Part shown: positions 21,480 through 24,001 of the stretch, one piece after another | How positions within the stretch are numbered: position 1 is the first letter of the stretch | Layout: each line of letters starts with the position of its first letter | Assembly: GCA_009176605.1 (NCBI GenBank) | Contig: SEYY01003546.1 | Span: 1-24,001, forward strand | Source: Armadillidium nasatum | Lineage: Eukaryota > Arthropoda > Malacostraca > Isopoda > Armadillidiidae | Direction of reading: 5' to 3' | DNA length: 24,001 bases | Position numbers and translations under genes: made by a program | Notes under the pieces: generated by a model | What the model was told of the DNA's origin: nothing | The model's database searches: none | Seen by the model: the letters and a program-made list of their open reading frames with translations, nothing else

Positions 21480-21760
21480 TGTTACATGAAAATTATACCG
21501 ATATGTTCTTTTATTAACGTATATAATAATATCCCCACCTAACATCAACTTATTATCTTTTATTAATATTATCACTTTTAAATATACCAAAATATTGTTT
21601 TGTTTAATAATACTATCACTTGGAAATTATGGAAATTGGAAATTAAGTTTTATTAACAAATATAATAATATCAACACAACAAATTTTCTTTAATAACTTT
21701 TAACATATAATATTATCACTTGAAAATTACACCAATGCATCGTTTTATTAACATGCACAC
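21480..21760. repeat. Degenerate tandem repeats, AT-rich
   Basis: The motif catgaaaattatacc / cacttttaaatatacc / cacttggaaattatgg / cacttgaaaattacacc recurs at about 21485, 21570, 21616 and 21719. It is usually followed by ttttattaac and ataataatatc. The spacing is uneven (85, 46 and 103 bases), so it is an old, eroded repeat, possibly subterminal to the Polinton. Confidence 0.55.
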
Positions 21761-21788
21761 ACACACACCCACCCACACACACACACCC
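21754..21788. repeat. (AC)n-rich microsatellite
   Basis: Short run of cacaca and cccaccc units between AT-rich repeats and unique sequence. Confidence 0.85.
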
Positions 21789-21995
21789 ATACGCGGCTAT
21801 ATTACGTTTTCACGACATATCTTTTTCCACCTCACTCACAGCGACTAAAACGCATTTACCGCACATACATCGACAATGTGTCAGATACCACGACAATACG
21901 AAGTTAGGCTTACACACGATGTACTCCGATATATATCGATATATTTTTCAATTTAATTAAATTATCTTGGATAAGTTCTACCTTTTATCTTTAAC

Positions 21996-21997
<2 letters not shown>
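21789..21997. other. Spacer, no gene seen
   Basis: Sequence of more balanced composition (cacgacatatc, accacgacaatacg) than its neighbours; nothing recognised. Confidence 0.45.

Positions 21998-22078
<81 letters not shown>
21998..22078. repeat. (TA)n microsatellite
   Basis: Pure TA repeat of about 80 bases. Confidence 0.97.
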
Positions 22079-22080
<2 letters not shown>

Positions 22081-22206
22081 GTCATTCCAAGTGAAATAAA
22101 CAAATTTCAGAAAACTTTCCCACCTGGCCATCATATGGCTATATATGTCACAAGAATCATTCAGAATGAAATTTTGGATTGAAGGGTGATGGCGAAAAGC
22201 TCTAGG
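22079..22206. other. Spacer, no gene seen
   Basis: Unique-looking sequence between (TA)n and a possible hAT terminus; no open frame with family resemblance. Confidence 0.45.

Positions 22207-24001
<1,795 letters not shown>

Overview
The window is eukaryotic, non-genic animal DNA made almost entirely of decayed mobile elements and very long (TA)n microsatellites. No convincing host exon, tRNA, rRNA, operon or CRISPR array is visible. The organism is probably an invertebrate metazoan. The reasons are several copies of a Jockey-like non-LTR retrotransposon, a Tc1/mariner relic, a Polinton/Maverick, and eleven (TA)n blocks totalling about 1.8 kb. Repeat-rich marine genomes such as cephalopods or decapods fit, but the sequence does not let me choose.

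Layout, left to right. 1-2207 is non-LTR copy A, whose 5' part lies outside the window and whose 3' end runs into (TA)n. 2335-3571 is AT-rich and purine-rich spacer with two more (TA)n blocks. 3572-6720 is copy B, the best preserved: one 838-codon frame holds an endonuclease and a reverse transcriptase, but two compensating frameshifts spoil the RT core. 6721-7680 is spacer plus (CT)n(TA)n. 7680-11043 is copy C, split by a Tc1/mariner relic (9241-10045, minus strand) that has (TA)n on both sides. 11044-11370 is a (TA)n block, directly followed by copy D (11371-13750), which stops inside the RT just after the GVPQGS motif.

About 13930-21380 is the most interesting part: a degenerate Polinton/Maverick (adintovirus-like) gene cluster, all on the minus strand. 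In transcription order it has a packaging ATPase, a small basic protein, a Gln-rich structural protein, a retroviral-type integrase with chromodomain, a penton-like minor capsid protein, a small core-like protein, the double-jelly-roll major capsid protein and an adenain-type cysteine protease. Most genes carry stops and frameshifts; only the two small basic ORFs remain open. No protein-primed DNA polymerase B was found. The integrase gene is interrupted by a segment holding a roughly 330-bp dimeric tandem repeat. The cluster as a set is the particle-forming module of these virus-like transposons: capsid shell (MCP plus penton), genome packaging (ATPase), maturation (protease) and chromosomal insertion (integrase).

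21380-24001 holds AT-rich degenerate repeats, three (TA)n blocks, a possible hAT terminal sequence, and copy E, a fifth non-LTR copy with its 5' end against (TA)n and a large internal deletion. A recurring theme is that retroelement ends and the Tc1 relic abut (TA)n, suggesting either insertion into TA-rich targets or growth of TA tails.
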